This document shows positions 33,123-43,464 of a DNA stretch of 64,000 nt, piece after piece. The notes beneath the pieces are model-generated. The model did no database searches, was not told the DNA's origin, and saw nothing but the letters and a program-made list of their open reading frames with translations. The stretch covers positions 1 through 64,000 of the forward strand of contig NZ_BPRA01000009.1 of the NCBI RefSeq assembly GCF_022179645.1, in the 5' to 3' direction. Source of the stretch: Methylobacterium thuringiense. Lineage in GTDB: Bacteria; Pseudomonadota; Alphaproteobacteria; Rhizobiales; Beijerinckiaceae. Within the stretch, counting starts at the first letter, position 1, and each line of letters opens with the position of its first letter. The translations under genes and the position numbers were made by a program.

Positions 33123-36100
33123 TCAGACGCCGGTGCGCGAAGCGGAGGGGTTGAAGTGCGCAGCCGCCGGCGAGCCGGGCAGCGGCGCACCGAGGAGCGA
33201 CATCGCCGCGGGGGCGGCGACCTTGGCGGGCGGCAGATCGTTGACGGCCGGATCGGCGACCTTAGGCTTGTAGGCCGAGGCGACGGCCTTGGCCGAAGCG
33301 AGGTCCTTCGGGGAGAGCTTGGCCGCGACGTCGTCGCGCTTCTTGCCGGCTTCCTCGTCACCCTGTGCCGCGGCGGCCGAGAACCAGGCATAGGACTGGA
33401 TCAGGTCCTGTGCGAGGCCGAGCCCGCGGGCGTAGAGCACAGCGAGATTGTACTGGCTGTCGCGCACGCCGTACTCCGCCGCGCGGCGGAACCAGGACGA
33501 GGCGGTGGCGAAATCCGGTTTGCCGGAGGCGCTCGGGTTCTCGGCGTTCAGGACGGCGAGGTTATGCATCGCGCGGATGTTGCCGTGATCGGCGGCGCGA
33601 CCGTACCAGGTCTTGGCCTGGCCGAGGTCGCGGATCACGCCGGAGCCCTTCTCGTAGAAGCTGCCGAGCTTGAACTGGGCCGGCGCGTAACCGGTCTCGG
33701 CCAGCTTCTCGTAGAGTCTGGCGGCGAGGGCGAGGTCGCGCGGCATGCCGCGGCCATCGGCCTCGCGGGCGGCAAGCTCGTAGATCGCGGCGCCGTCGCC
33801 GTCGAGGGCGGATTGCTTGAGGCTGGCGAGCCCCGCCGGGACGGTGGACAGCTCGCGGCTGAGCGAGGCCATCGACGCGACCTTCGGGATCGCGGCCTGA
33901 ACCGGCGCCGGCGGAACCGGGGCCTCGTTCTCCTCGGCGCGGACAGGCACGGCGGGCTTCGCATCGACGAGGGCGGCATCGGCAATCGACTGCGTCGTCT
34001 GCGGACCGGCAGCGGGAGCCGTCGCCACCGACGGCGCGGCGGGAGCGGCCGCAGCCACGGGAGCAGGCGCTTCGCCGGCAGCCGGCTTGGCAGCTGCCAC
34101 CGGGGTGGCGGCATGCTCGGCCTCGGAAGCGGCAAAATTCATCTGGTAGGCCTGGAAGGCACCGAGCACCAGAACCACGGCGGCAAGGCCGAGGATCAGA
34201 GGGCGGCGGCGCTTTTCGATGCTGCCGAGCAGCCGGCCGACGAGGCCGGGAGCGGCAGAGGCCGTCGGCGTCACACGAGGGCGCGGGGCATCGCGCTTCT
34301 CGGGGGCGGACGGCGCCTCGGCGACGATGTCCGCCTGAGCCGCCTGCGCCGCACGGCGGGCGGCGGCGATGAAGTTGGTCTTGATGTCGCCGGCTGCCGA
34401 CGCACCCGACGCATCGGTCGCGGCGCCGCGGGAATGGGCCGGACGGCCGGCGCCGGGCTCCAGCAGCTCGTCGCCGAGGCCGCTGGAATCGAGGGACGGC
34501 TCGGGCCGGCGGGCGACGCGGCTGCGGGGGGCGGAGACCGGAATGGTCTCGGGCTTCGGCGCACCGAGCGTGGTCGAGGCGCGCAGCTGGTCGCCGAGCG
34601 CGATGGTCTCTTCAGGCACGGCCGTGCGGACGACGGGGCCGGTCTCCGCCATGCCGAGACGGTCGACGAGCCGCGACAGCACCGCGTTCAGACCCTCCAT
34701 CGTCGCCTGCATGCGCTGGTCGGCGGAGATCTGGCGGGCGCGCAGGTCATCGAGATCGGCGCGGAACGTATCGATCTTGACAGATGCCGGACCCTGGCCG
34801 CCCACGGCGTCGGAGAGGGCCTTGCGCGTGGCACGCTCGACGGCGGCCTCCACGGACGTCTCGTCGCGCAGCGAGACGATCTGCGTCAGCAGTTCGCCCA
34901 TGGTGCGCTCCAGGCTCGCCACGGCGGGGTCGGCGCCGCGGGTGTCGAGCCGCTCAGCCAGGGTGACGACCTGGCTCTCCAGGGCATCGAGGCTGCCGCC
35001 GCCGGCGCCGACGCGGTCGACCTTCTCGGCGAGGCCGCGCAGCAGGGTATGCATCGAGGCGAGGTCGGCCGAGGGCACGGCCGGCCGGTGCAGGGTCTCA
35101 CCGATCGTCTCGAGCCTGCCGATCAGGTCACGGACCGGATTGACGTCGACATGGCTCTGGAGCTCGGCGATCTGTCCGCTGACCGCCTGCAGCCCCTGAG
35201 CGAGACTCTGGATACGCTCGGGGCCGGCGAGGCCCGCGATCATCTGGCGGATCTCGTCGAGTTCGCCATGGACGCCATCGAGTGCGCCGCGGTCGGCATG
35301 GCTCGCGACGGCGGCGAGCGTGCCGTCGGCGCGGCTCGCCAGCCGCTCGGCCTCGCCCGCCAGACGGGCATGGACGTTGTCGGCGAACTCTTCCGCCAGG
35401 CTCTCGACCTGCTGGCGCATCATGGCGATCGGCGTGGAAAGTTCGGCCGGCTCGCGGGCCCGCTGCACGTCGGTGGAGAGCGAGCGCATGGCCTGCTCCA
35501 GCGCGCCGACGTCGCGGCCCGTGGCGAGGCTGCCGAGCGATTCGCGCAGTCGCGTGGTCTCGGCCTGCAATTCGGCGATGGCCGGTGAGGGGACGTGCGC
35601 GTCGGCCTCGGCGCGCGCGACCGGCTCCTGCGTCGATCCCGAATCGAGCTCGCGCTGGCGGCGTCGAACCTCTTCCACGGCCTCGCGCATTTCTGCGGCG
35701 ATGGGGCGGCCACGGCGGCCGAGTGGGCGCGGACCGCCGATCTGAGCACTGATATCGCCCATCCGGCGCTCGATCTCGGCGAGACGCTCGGCGACGTGAT
35801 CCGCGTGTCCGGCCTGCGCGTCCGCGCGCGGGGTGCTGCGGTCCTCGTTGAGCGAGCGGTCGAGCGCATCGAGGCGACGCATCATCTCGGTGATCGAGCC
35901 GCCGGCAGGCTCGGCTGCGGGAGCGGCCGGGGGGGCGAGCTCCGACGGCTTCACGGCCCTCGGCTTCGGCGGCGTGATCGTCGCGCCAGCCGCAGGGGTC
36001 GGTGCGGGAGCCGGAGCAGGCTCGGCAGACCTGGGCTCGGAAGCTTTGGGCTCGGCAGACTTAGGCTCGGCAGACTTGGGCTCTGCAGACTTGGGCTCTG

Positions 36101-36437
36101 CAAACTTGGGCTCTGCAAACTTGGGCTCTGCAAACTTGGGCTCTGCAAACTTGGGCTCTGCAAACTTGGGCTCTGCAAACTTGGGCTCTGCAGACTTGGC
36201 CCCGGCAGATTTGGCGTCGGAAGCCTTGACCTCAGGCGGGGTGAGGAGGGCGGGTTCGCGGACCGTGACGCGGCTGCGCTGCCGGGTCGCGGACGAGCGC
36301 CCCTGCGGCTTCTCGGGGGAGACCACCGATTCGATCCAGGTCTCCAGCGGAACGCCGGCGCGCTGCGCGACCTCGCGCGCCGCCTCGATCACGTCGGGAT
36401 CGAAGCCTTCGAGGCTGAGCGTCGCGGTACGTCTCAT
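33123..36437 (-). CDS. PodJ-like polar organiser: coiled coil, one membrane helix, SEL1 repeats
   Basis: About 1104 residues from ATG 36437. Order: a short N-terminal helical domain (SLEGFDPDVIEAAREVAQRAGVPLETWIESVV); a Lys/Pro/Glu-rich stretch with tandem FAEPK repeats (encoded at 36091-36195); long coiled coil (about 200-590); a membrane helix (about 740-765, PLILGLAAVVLVLGAFQAY); an Ala/Pro linker; then SEL1/TPR repeats (about 860-1075, GYAPAQFKLGSFYEKGSG and related units). This is the layout of Caulobacter PodJ, which localises polar factors, with repeats expected in the periplasm. ATG 36437 is taken because it starts at the conserved N-terminus; the frame is open to 36539. Confidence 0.78.
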   Translation of the reverse strand: MRRTATLSLEGFDPDVIEAAREVAQRAGVPLETWIESVVSPEKPQGRSSATRQRSRVTVREPALLTPPEVKASDAKSAGAKSAEPKFAEPKFAEPKFAEPKFAEPKFAEPKFAEPKSAEPKSAEPKSAEPKASEPRSAEPAPAPAPTPAAGATITPPKPRAVKPSELAPPAAPAAEPAGGSITEMMRRLDALDRSLNEDRSTPRADAQAGHADHVAERLAEIERRMGDISAQIGGPRPLGRRGRPIAAEMREAVEEVRRRQRELDSGSTQEPVARAEADAHVPSPAIAELQAETTRLRESLGSLATGRDVGALEQAMRSLSTDVQRAREPAELSTPIAMMRQQVESLAEEFADNVHARLAGEAERLASRADGTLAAVASHADRGALDGVHGELDEIRQMIAGLAGPERIQSLAQGLQAVSGQIAELQSHVDVNPVRDLIGRLETIGETLHRPAVPSADLASMHTLLRGLAEKVDRVGAGGGSLDALESQVVTLAERLDTRGADPAVASLERTMGELLTQIVSLRDETSVEAAVERATRKALSDAVGGQGPASVKIDTFRADLDDLRARQISADQRMQATMEGLNAVLSRLVDRLGMAETGPVVRTAVPEETIALGDQLRASTTLGAPKPETIPVSAPRSRVARRPEPSLDSSGLGDELLEPGAGRPAHSRGAATDASGASAAGDIKTNFIAAARRAAQAAQADIVAEAPSAPEKRDAPRPRVTPTASAAPGLVGRLLGSIEKRRRPLILGLAAVVLVLGAFQAYQMNFAASEAEHAATPVAAAKPAAGEAPAPVAAAAPAAPSVATAPAAGPQTTQSIADAALVDAKPAVPVRAEENEAPVPPAPVQAAIPKVASMASLSRELSTVPAGLASLKQSALDGDGAAIYELAAREADGRGMPRDLALAARLYEKLAETGYAPAQFKLGSFYEKGSGVIRDLGQAKTWYGRAADHGNIRAMHNLAVLNAENPSASGKPDFATASSWFRRAAEYGVRDSQYNLAVLYARGLGLAQDLIQSYAWFSAAAAQGDEEAGKKRDDVAAKLSPKDLASAKAVASAYKPKVADPAVNDLPPAKVAAPAAMSLLGAPLPGSPAAAHFNPSASRTGV
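36091..36195 (-). repeat. 15-bp tandem repeat inside the PodJ-like gene
   Basis: Six exact 15-bp copies (TTGGGCTCTGCAAAC on the plus strand, 36091-36180) plus a variant (36181-36195) encode FAEPK/SAEPK. Degenerate copies continue on both sides (about 36030-36090 and 36196-36225). Unit length is a multiple of three, so copy-number change keeps the frame. Confidence 0.9.
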
Positions 36438-36705
36438 CGTCGGACCCGGGGTCGGAAGCGTCGTTCGGTCGGTCTTCTCCCACTGGCAGCAACGCGCAGA
36501 ACGGGCGAACACCGGAACGGTCCGGCAGACCTTTAACAATCTTGGTAAACTCCGGGTTAATACCCCGGGTGATCGCCTCGAGGCCTCGGCAGCCGGGTTC
36601 GGTGCCGTCGGTGGCGCCGCTGCGGGCCTTTACCGGACGACCTACGATAGTTTACATATGAACGATCGAGACGCGTCGGCGATACGCGCACGGGGAGATG
36701 ACGAG

Positions 36706-38496
36706 ATGCCGAGCTATCGGGCACCGGTCGAGGACGTGCTGTTCCTGCTGAACGACGTCCTCGCGATCCGCCGCTACGACAACCTGCCGGGGTTTTCCGA
36801 CGCCTCGGACGACGTGATCGAGGCGCTGCTCAACGAGGGCGGCAAGCTTGCGGGCAGCGTGTTCGCGCCGGTCAACCTCGAGGGCGACCAACAGGGCTGC
36901 CAGCGCCATCCCGACGGCAGCGTCACGACCCCGAAAGGCTTCAAGGCCGCCTACAACGCCTATGCCGAGGGCGGCTGGGCCGGCCTCTCGGTGCCGGAGG
37001 AATACGGCGGGCAAGGCCTGCCGCACGTCCTCAACACCGCGATCTCGGAATTCGCATCGGGCGCCAACCTCGCGCTGACGATGTATCCCGGCCTGACGCA
37101 GGGAGCCGTCGCGGCGCTTCTCGTGCACGGCAACGCAGGGCAGAAACAGACCTACATCCCGAAGATGGTCGAGGGTGCCTGGACCGGCACGATGAACCTG
37201 ACCGAGCCGCATTGCGGCACCGATCTCGGGATGCTGAAGACCAAGGCCGTGCCGAATGCCGACGGCTCCTACGCGCTGACCGGAACCAAGATCTTTATTT
37301 CTGCCGGCGAGCACGACCTCGCCGAGAACATCGTCCACCTCGTCATCGCCCGCATCGAAGGCGCGCCGGCCGGCACCAAGGGCATCTCGCTGTTCGTCGT
37401 GCCGAAGTTCCTCGTCAACGCAGACGGTTCGGTGGGCGAGCGCAACGGCGTGTCCTGCGGCTCGATCGAGCACAAGATGGGCATCCACGGCAACGCCACC
37501 TGCGTGATGAACTACGACGGCGCCACCGGCTGGCTCGTCGGCGAGGCGAACCGGGGCCTCGCTGCGATGTTCGTGATGATGAACGAGGCGCGTCTTGCCG
37601 TCGGCGTGCAGGGGCTCGCGCAATCCGAGGCGGCCTACCAGAACGCCGTGGCCTACGCGAAGGATCGGCTCCAGGGCCGCTCGCTCACCGGCGCCAAGAA
37701 CCCCGAAAAGGCCGCCGACCCGATCATCGTGCATCCCGACGTGCGCCGCACGCTGATGCAGATCCGCGCCTTCAACGAGGGCGCCCGCGCGCTGGTGCTC
37801 TGGACCGCGCTGCAATCCGACATCGCCCACCGCTCGGGCGACGAGAAAGAGCGCCGGACCGCCGACGACCTGCTCGGGCTGCTGACCCCGGTGGTGAAAG
37901 GCGTGCTTACCGACAAGGGCTTCGCCAACGCGGTCGAGGCTCAGCAGATGTTCGGCGGCCACGGCTACATCGAGGAATGGGGCATGTCGCAGTTCGTGCG
38001 CGATGCCCGCATCGCCATGATCTACGAGGGCGCCAACGGCATCCAGGCCATGGACCTGATCGGCCGCAAGCTGCCCAAGGACGGAGGCCGCGCCATGATG
38101 ACCTTTTTGGGCGAGGTCCAGGGCTTCATCAAGGACCACAATGAGGACGAGGCGCTCAAAGCCTTCACCGGTCCGTTGCAGGCCGCGGTGAACGACTTGC
38201 AGGCGGCGACGATGTGGCTGATGCAGAACGCGATGGCGAAGCCCGACCACGCCGGCGCCGGCGCCACCGACTACATGCACCTCCTCGGCCTCGTCGCCAT
38301 CGGCTATATGTGGGCCAAGATCGCGAGGGCGGCCGCGGTGAACGCGGCCGAGGGCGGCGACGCGGCGCGGATGGAGGCGCGGCGCATCACCGGCCGCTTC
38401 TACATGGAGCGGATGCTGCCGGAGACGGCCCTGCGGCTGACCCGCATCAAGGCGGGCTCGGAGACGACGATGGCGCTGGCGGCGGAGGCGTTTTAG
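36706..38496 (+). CDS. Acyl-CoA dehydrogenase (long form with C-terminal extension)
   Basis: 596 residues from ATG 36706, with GGGGAG upstream; an in-frame ATG at 36658 is less likely. Typical N-terminus YRAPVEDVLFLLNDVL, FAD/substrate motif TGTMNLTEPHCGTDLGMLKTKA, the segment QMFGGHGYIEEWGMSQFVRDARI, and catalytic Glu441 in IYEGANGIQAMDLIGRK. Length and motifs fit the group that includes DmdC-like and FadE-like enzymes with the extra C-terminal ACDH domain. It introduces the alpha-beta double bond into acyl-CoA using FAD. First of four plus-strand genes that include thiolase and the multifunctional enzyme. Confidence 0.88.
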   Translation: MPSYRAPVEDVLFLLNDVLAIRRYDNLPGFSDASDDVIEALLNEGGKLAGSVFAPVNLEGDQQGCQRHPDGSVTTPKGFKAAYNAYAEGGWAGLSVPEEYGGQGLPHVLNTAISEFASGANLALTMYPGLTQGAVAALLVHGNAGQKQTYIPKMVEGAWTGTMNLTEPHCGTDLGMLKTKAVPNADGSYALTGTKIFISAGEHDLAENIVHLVIARIEGAPAGTKGISLFVVPKFLVNADGSVGERNGVSCGSIEHKMGIHGNATCVMNYDGATGWLVGEANRGLAAMFVMMNEARLAVGVQGLAQSEAAYQNAVAYAKDRLQGRSLTGAKNPEKAADPIIVHPDVRRTLMQIRAFNEGARALVLWTALQSDIAHRSGDEKERRTADDLLGLLTPVVKGVLTDKGFANAVEAQQMFGGHGYIEEWGMSQFVRDARIAMIYEGANGIQAMDLIGRKLPKDGGRAMMTFLGEVQGFIKDHNEDEALKAFTGPLQAAVNDLQAATMWLMQNAMAKPDHAGAGATDYMHLLGLVAIGYMWAKIARAAAVNAAEGGDAARMEARRITGRFYMERMLPETALRLTRIKAGSETTMALAAEAF

Positions 38497-38504
38497 ACCC
38501 GCTA

Positions 38505-38638
38505 CGAAACCCTCCCCCTCTGCGGGGTAGGGTGCCTGTGGAGCAGGCGGGAGAGGGGAGCGCCCTCTCCGGAGATGTCGCTCCCCTCTCCCGACCCGCT
38601 TCGCGGGCTACCCTCTCCCGCAGAGGTGAGAGGGGTTG
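38505..38638. repeat. Double inverted repeat between acyl-CoA dehydrogenase and thiolase genes
   Basis: Inner arms GGGAGAGGGGAGCG (38549-38562) and CGCTCCCCTCTCCC (38579-38592) pair perfectly over 14 bp with a 16-base loop. Outer arms (about 38507-38535 and 38607-38637, containing CCTCTGCGGG and CCCGCAGAGG) pair imperfectly. It fills the gap between two genes of one apparent operon. The style matches the elements at 12326 and 28191, but the sequence differs. Confidence 0.65.
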
Positions 38639-38664
38639 GCGCTAGTGAGCAAGAGGAAGCGCAC

Positions 38665-39873
<1,209 letters not shown>

Positions 39874-39897
39874 CGCTGGTGTCTCACGACGCAGTCG

Positions 39898-39947
39898 CAT
39901 CGCGAGACGTCCGCCGCACGGGCGGCGACGCGCAGTCGCGCTTGCCC
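39898..39947. repeat. Dispersed short repeat, copy 3 of 3
   Basis: CGCGAGACGTCCGCCGCACG and then GGCGGCGACGCGCAGTCGCG, closely similar to the copy at 15795-15850 and, in reverse, to 24085-24145. It sits in the 220-bp gap between the thiolase and DUF2059 genes. Confidence 0.5.
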
Positions 39948-40046
39948 GATGATCGGTCGCCGAGGGCGACCATCGCCGGGAACCGTCGCCGCAGGAACGA
40001 CCGAGAGGTGGCAGCCCGCCGGCAAAGGCTGGTAAAGGCGGCCACC

Positions 40047-40070
40047 CGCCGCACGCTCGAGCGTGCGGCG
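40047..40070. promoter_or_regulatory. Perfect 24-bp palindrome upstream of the DUF2059 gene
   Basis: Half-site CGCCGCACGCTC (40047-40058) is followed directly by its exact reverse complement GAGCGTGCGGCG (40059-40070). It ends about 10 bases before the ribosome-binding site GGAGAAA of the gene at 40094. A spacerless palindrome this long could be an operator or a 5'-leader hairpin; which is unknown. Confidence 0.5.
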
Positions 40071-40093
40071 TAAAGAAACGGAGAAACGCCAAG

Positions 40094-40582
40094 ATGATGA
40101 GACTGTTCGCAACCGCCGGCCTCGTGCTCGCGCTCGGCATGCCGCTCGCGGCCCATGCCGACGAGACGGCCGACAAGATCGCCGTCGCGAAGACGCTCGT
40201 CGACAAGACGATCCTGAAGACCCTCGATACGGGCTTCGCCGGCGCCCTGGAAAAGACCGTCGCGCAGATGCCCGAGGACAAGGCCGAGAAGGTCCGCAAG
40301 GACGCCCGCGCCGAATTCGACACCCAGCGCAAAGGGCTGCTCGAGGGCATCTCCAAGCACTACGCAGAAAAGTTCAGCCTCGCCGACCTGAAGCACCTGC
40401 AGGGCATCTACGACGATCCGATCTACCAGAAGTATCAGGCGATCAACGCCGATCCGAAGTCGGAGATCAACGTGATCTCGCAGGCCGCCGTCACGCGCCT
40501 CCTGAACATGCTCTCTCTGGCCGCGGCCGGCGAGCAGAAGGGCGGCGTGCCCGGCCAGCAGCCGATGCAGATGCCGAAGTAA
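40094..40582 (+). CDS. DUF2059-like secreted protein
   Basis: 162 residues. A clear signal peptide (MMRLFATAGLVLALGMPLAAHA) is followed by a helical domain: LVDKTILKTLDTGFAGALEKTVAQMPEDKAEKVRKDARAEF, then HYAEKFSLADLKHLQGIYDDPIYQKYQ, the typical DUF2059 ending. The C-terminus is Gly/Gln/Met/Pro-rich. Periplasmic; function unknown. It lies between the thiolase and FadB/FadJ-type genes, which are otherwise neighbours in beta-oxidation loci. Confidence 0.75.
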   Translation: MMRLFATAGLVLALGMPLAAHADETADKIAVAKTLVDKTILKTLDTGFAGALEKTVAQMPEDKAEKVRKDARAEFDTQRKGLLEGISKHYAEKFSLADLKHLQGIYDDPIYQKYQAINADPKSEINVISQAAVTRLLNMLSLAAAGEQKGGVPGQQPMQMPK

Positions 40583-40675
40583 CAGAACGACCTACGGCTC
40601 GCGGGCGCGGCATCGAGGCCGCGCCCGCCGCACGCAGCGACGGCGCCGGCCGCCGCCCACGCCAGAGGATCCGCG

Positions 40676-42880
40676 ATGAGCGCCTACACGAATTTCCGCT
40701 TCGAGACCGATGCCGACGGGATCGCGCTGGCGACCTGGGACATGCCGGGCCGCTCGATGAACGTCATCACCATGGAGGTGATGGACGAGCTGGAGCGGAT
40801 CGTGAAGGCGGTCGCGGACGATGCGGCGATCAAGGGCTGCGTCATCACCTCGGGCAAGGAGGCGTTCTCCGGCGGCGCCGACCTCACCATGCTCCAGGGC
40901 CTCGGCGCCGAGTACGAAAAGCTCAAGGCCACGGCCGGCGAGGAGGAGGCCATGCGCTTCTTCTTCGACGGTGCGCGCCGGCTCAACCTCGTCTTCCGCG
41001 GGCTCGAGACCTGCGGCAAGCCGTTTGCGGCGGCGATCCACGGGCTCTGCCTCGGCGGCGCCTTCGAGCTCGCCCTGTCCTGCCATCACCGCGTCCTGTC
41101 CGACGACGACAAGACCCGCGTCGGCCTGCCCGAGATCAAGGTCGGGCTGTTTCCCGGCGGCGGCGGCACCCAGCGCGTGCCGCGCCTGATGCAGACGGGC
41201 GACGCCCTGCAGATGCTGTTCAAGGGCGAGCAGATCCGCGCCCCCATGGCCAAGGGCATGGGCCTCGTCCACGCCGTCACCAAGCGCGAGGACATCGTCG
41301 AGACGGCGAAAGCCTGGATCAAGGCCGGCGGCTCGGCGGTCGCCCCCTGGGACGTACCGAAGTTCAAGCCGCCCTCGGGCAAGGTCTACTCGCCGGCCGG
41401 CATGATGATCTGGCCGCCGGCCAATGCGATCTACCGCCGCGAGACGCACGACAATTACCCGGCCGCCAAGGCGATCCTGCACTCGGTCTACGAGGGCCTG
41501 CAGCTGCCGATGGATCTCGCCCTCAAGGTCGAGAGCCGGTATTTCACCAACATCTTGCGCACCAAGGAAGCGCAGGCGATGATCCGGACGCTGTTCATCT
41601 CCATGGGTGAGATCAACAAGGGCGCCCGGCGCCCGAAGGACATCCCGCCGACCAAGCTCAAGAAGATCGGCATCGTCGGCGCCGGCTTCATGGGGGCGGG
41701 CATCGCCTATGTCAGCGCCGATGCCGGCATGGAGGTGGTGCTCGTCGACCAGAGCCTGGAGGCCGCCGAGAAGGGCAAGGCCCACGCCCAGAAGCTCGTC
41801 ACCGACCGGGTCAACAAGGGCCGCGCCAAGGCCGCCGACCGCGACGCCTTGCTCGCCCGCATCCACGCCAGCGACGCCTATACCGACCTCGCCGAGTGCG
41901 ATCTGGTGATCGAGGCGGTGTTCGAGGATCCGAAGGTCAAAGCCGAGGTGATCGCCAAGGTCGAGGCGGTGATCGGGGAGGGCGCGATCTTCGCCTCCAA
42001 CACCTCGACGCTGCCGATCTCGGGGCTGGCCAAGGCCTCCGCCCGGCCGAAGGATTTCGTGGGAATCCACTTCTTCTCGCCGGTGGAGAAGATGCTGCTC
42101 GTGGAGATCATCAAGGGCGAGGAGACGGGCGACCGGGCCATCGCCACCGCCCTCGACTTCGTGCGCGCGATCAAGAAGACGCCGATCGTGGTCAACGACT
42201 CGCGCGGTTTCTTCGCCAACCGCTGCGTCATCGCCTATCTCGACGAGGGGCACCGGATGCTCGCCGAGGGCGTACCGCCGGCGATGATCGAGAATGCCGG
42301 CAAGATGGCCGGCATGCCGGTCGGCCCGCTCTCCCTCAACGACGAGGTCGGCATCGACCTCGGCCTGAAGATCCTCAAGGCCACCGAGGCGCAGCTCGGC
42401 CCCGACGCCGTCGATCCCGTCCAGAAGGCGCTGCTCACGGAACTGGTCGAGAACCAGGGGCGGCTCGGCCGCAAGAATCGGAAGGGCTTTTACGATTATC
42501 CGGAGGGCGGTCAGAAGCGGCTCTGGCCTGCACTCCGCGACATGCAGGCGACGCACCTTCCGGCCGACGAGATCGACGTGGCCGAGTTGAAGCTCCGTTT
42601 CCTCGTGGTTCAGGCGCTGGAGGCGGCACGCACGGTCGGCGAGGGCGTGATCACCGATCCGCGAGAAGCGGATGTCGGCTCGATCCTCGGCTTCGGCTTC
42701 GCGCCGTTCACCGGGGGGGCACTGTCCTACATCGACTTCATGGGGCCGAAGCGCTTTGTCGCCCTGGCGCGGGAGCTGGAGGCCAAGCACGGCCCGCGTT
42801 TCGCGGTGCCGGACACGCTGGCCGCCATGGCCGAGAGCGGCGGCCGCTTCTACGACGCGTTGAAGAAGAAGGCGGCCTGA
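40676..42880 (+). CDS. fadJ: Multifunctional enoyl-CoA hydratase / 3-hydroxyacyl-CoA dehydrogenase (FadB/FadJ type)
   Basis: 734 residues, ribosome-binding site AGAGGAT. Residues 1-200 are a crotonase domain (GCVITSGKEAFSGGADLTML oxyanion loop; LCLGGAFELALSCHHR; GLFPGGGGTQRVPRL). Residues about 322-505 form the NAD-binding dehydrogenase (KKIGIVGAGFMGAGIAYVSADAG; SNTSTLPISGLA; GIHFFSPVEKMLLVEII). C-terminal dehydrogenase domains follow (DSRGFFANRC, FAPFTGGALSYID). It hydrates enoyl-CoA and oxidises the 3-hydroxyacyl-CoA. FadJ against FadB cannot be decided by sequence reading alone. Confidence 0.9.
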   Translation: MSAYTNFRFETDADGIALATWDMPGRSMNVITMEVMDELERIVKAVADDAAIKGCVITSGKEAFSGGADLTMLQGLGAEYEKLKATAGEEEAMRFFFDGARRLNLVFRGLETCGKPFAAAIHGLCLGGAFELALSCHHRVLSDDDKTRVGLPEIKVGLFPGGGGTQRVPRLMQTGDALQMLFKGEQIRAPMAKGMGLVHAVTKREDIVETAKAWIKAGGSAVAPWDVPKFKPPSGKVYSPAGMMIWPPANAIYRRETHDNYPAAKAILHSVYEGLQLPMDLALKVESRYFTNILRTKEAQAMIRTLFISMGEINKGARRPKDIPPTKLKKIGIVGAGFMGAGIAYVSADAGMEVVLVDQSLEAAEKGKAHAQKLVTDRVNKGRAKAADRDALLARIHASDAYTDLAECDLVIEAVFEDPKVKAEVIAKVEAVIGEGAIFASNTSTLPISGLAKASARPKDFVGIHFFSPVEKMLLVEIIKGEETGDRAIATALDFVRAIKKTPIVVNDSRGFFANRCVIAYLDEGHRMLAEGVPPAMIENAGKMAGMPVGPLSLNDEVGIDLGLKILKATEAQLGPDAVDPVQKALLTELVENQGRLGRKNRKGFYDYPEGGQKRLWPALRDMQATHLPADEIDVAELKLRFLVVQALEAARTVGEGVITDPREADVGSILGFGFAPFTGGALSYIDFMGPKRFVALARELEAKHGPRFAVPDTLAAMAESGGRFYDALKKKAA

Positions 42881-43202
42881 GCCGCCGAACGAAAGTGCTG
42901 CCCGGCCGGTCTCCCGTAACCGGTCGCGAAATGGGACCTGTGGCGAGCCGGCATATCGCGGCGAAGCGTCAGAGTTGCTGGCAGGGCATCATCGAAGGGG
43001 CACGAGCGTATCGCGCCCTTTCGGCGAGAGGCAGCGGTTACCGTCGTTGCCCGACACGTCCGTATCGCCGCGCGCGACGAGACCGTCCGTGAACCGGCTG
43101 ACCGTTCATGGACTCGAGCCCACCGAAATCGACAGACCGACGCCATGGGAACCGAATGCCCAGGCTTGCGTTCTGGCGACGACCCTCTTGCGCGGAGCCA
43201 TC
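42881..43202. other. Intergenic, 322 bp
   Basis: Between the multifunctional enzyme and the Pmp3 gene. Open frames run through it but show no codon structure or recognisable domain. The only notable points are short GC-rich dyads (ACCGGTC-like); no terminator with a T-run was found. Confidence 0.45.
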
Positions 43203-43367
43203 GTGTCGACACTCGTACAAGTCCTGATCGCATTCTTCCTGCCGCCGATCTCCGTGCTGATGACGAACGGCTTCGGCCTGCAGTTCCTGCTCAACATCCT
43301 GCTCTGCCTGCTGTTCTATCTCCCGGGCTCGATCCACGCCCTCTACCTGGTCCTGCGAGACCGCTGA
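43203..43367 (+). CDS. Pmp3/YqaE-family small membrane protein
   Basis: 54 residues with a GTG start. Two membrane helices: STLVQVLIAFFLPPISVLMT and FLLNILLCLLFYLPGSIHALYLVL. The IAFFLPPISVL and LCLLFYLPGSIHALY motifs are diagnostic of the Pmp3/YqaE/Sna family, linked to membrane potential and salt or cold stress. The frame is open upstream, but the family begins at this GTG. Confidence 0.9.
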   Translation: MSTLVQVLIAFFLPPISVLMTNGFGLQFLLNILLCLLFYLPGSIHALYLVLRDR

Positions 43368-43433
43368 GCGGCGGCGTTCGGTCCACAAGGGACCATCCGG
43401 CCGATCGAGCCGCCGCCCCGAGCGGAAACCGAG

Positions 43434-43457
43434 AGGGGAAGCGTCGTCGCTTCCCCT
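43434..43457. terminator. Stem-loop between convergent Pmp3 and Inh genes
   Basis: AGGGGAAGCG, loop TCGT, CGCTTCCCCT: a perfect 10-bp stem (43434-43457) just after the Pmp3 gene and before the stop of the convergent gene. Only short T-runs flank it, so termination may be partly Rho-dependent. Confidence 0.6.
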
Positions 43458-43464
43458 TCGTCGT

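Noticed and set aside
32991-35588. Open plus-strand frame of about 865 codons opposite the PodJ-like gene
   Set aside because: Composition is repetitive Gly/Arg/Ala with no domain; the minus strand encodes coiled coil, membrane helix and SEL1 repeats.
36091-36195. CRISPR-like array from regular 15-bp units
   Set aside because: There are no spacers; units are directly adjacent and code for FAEPK within a gene.
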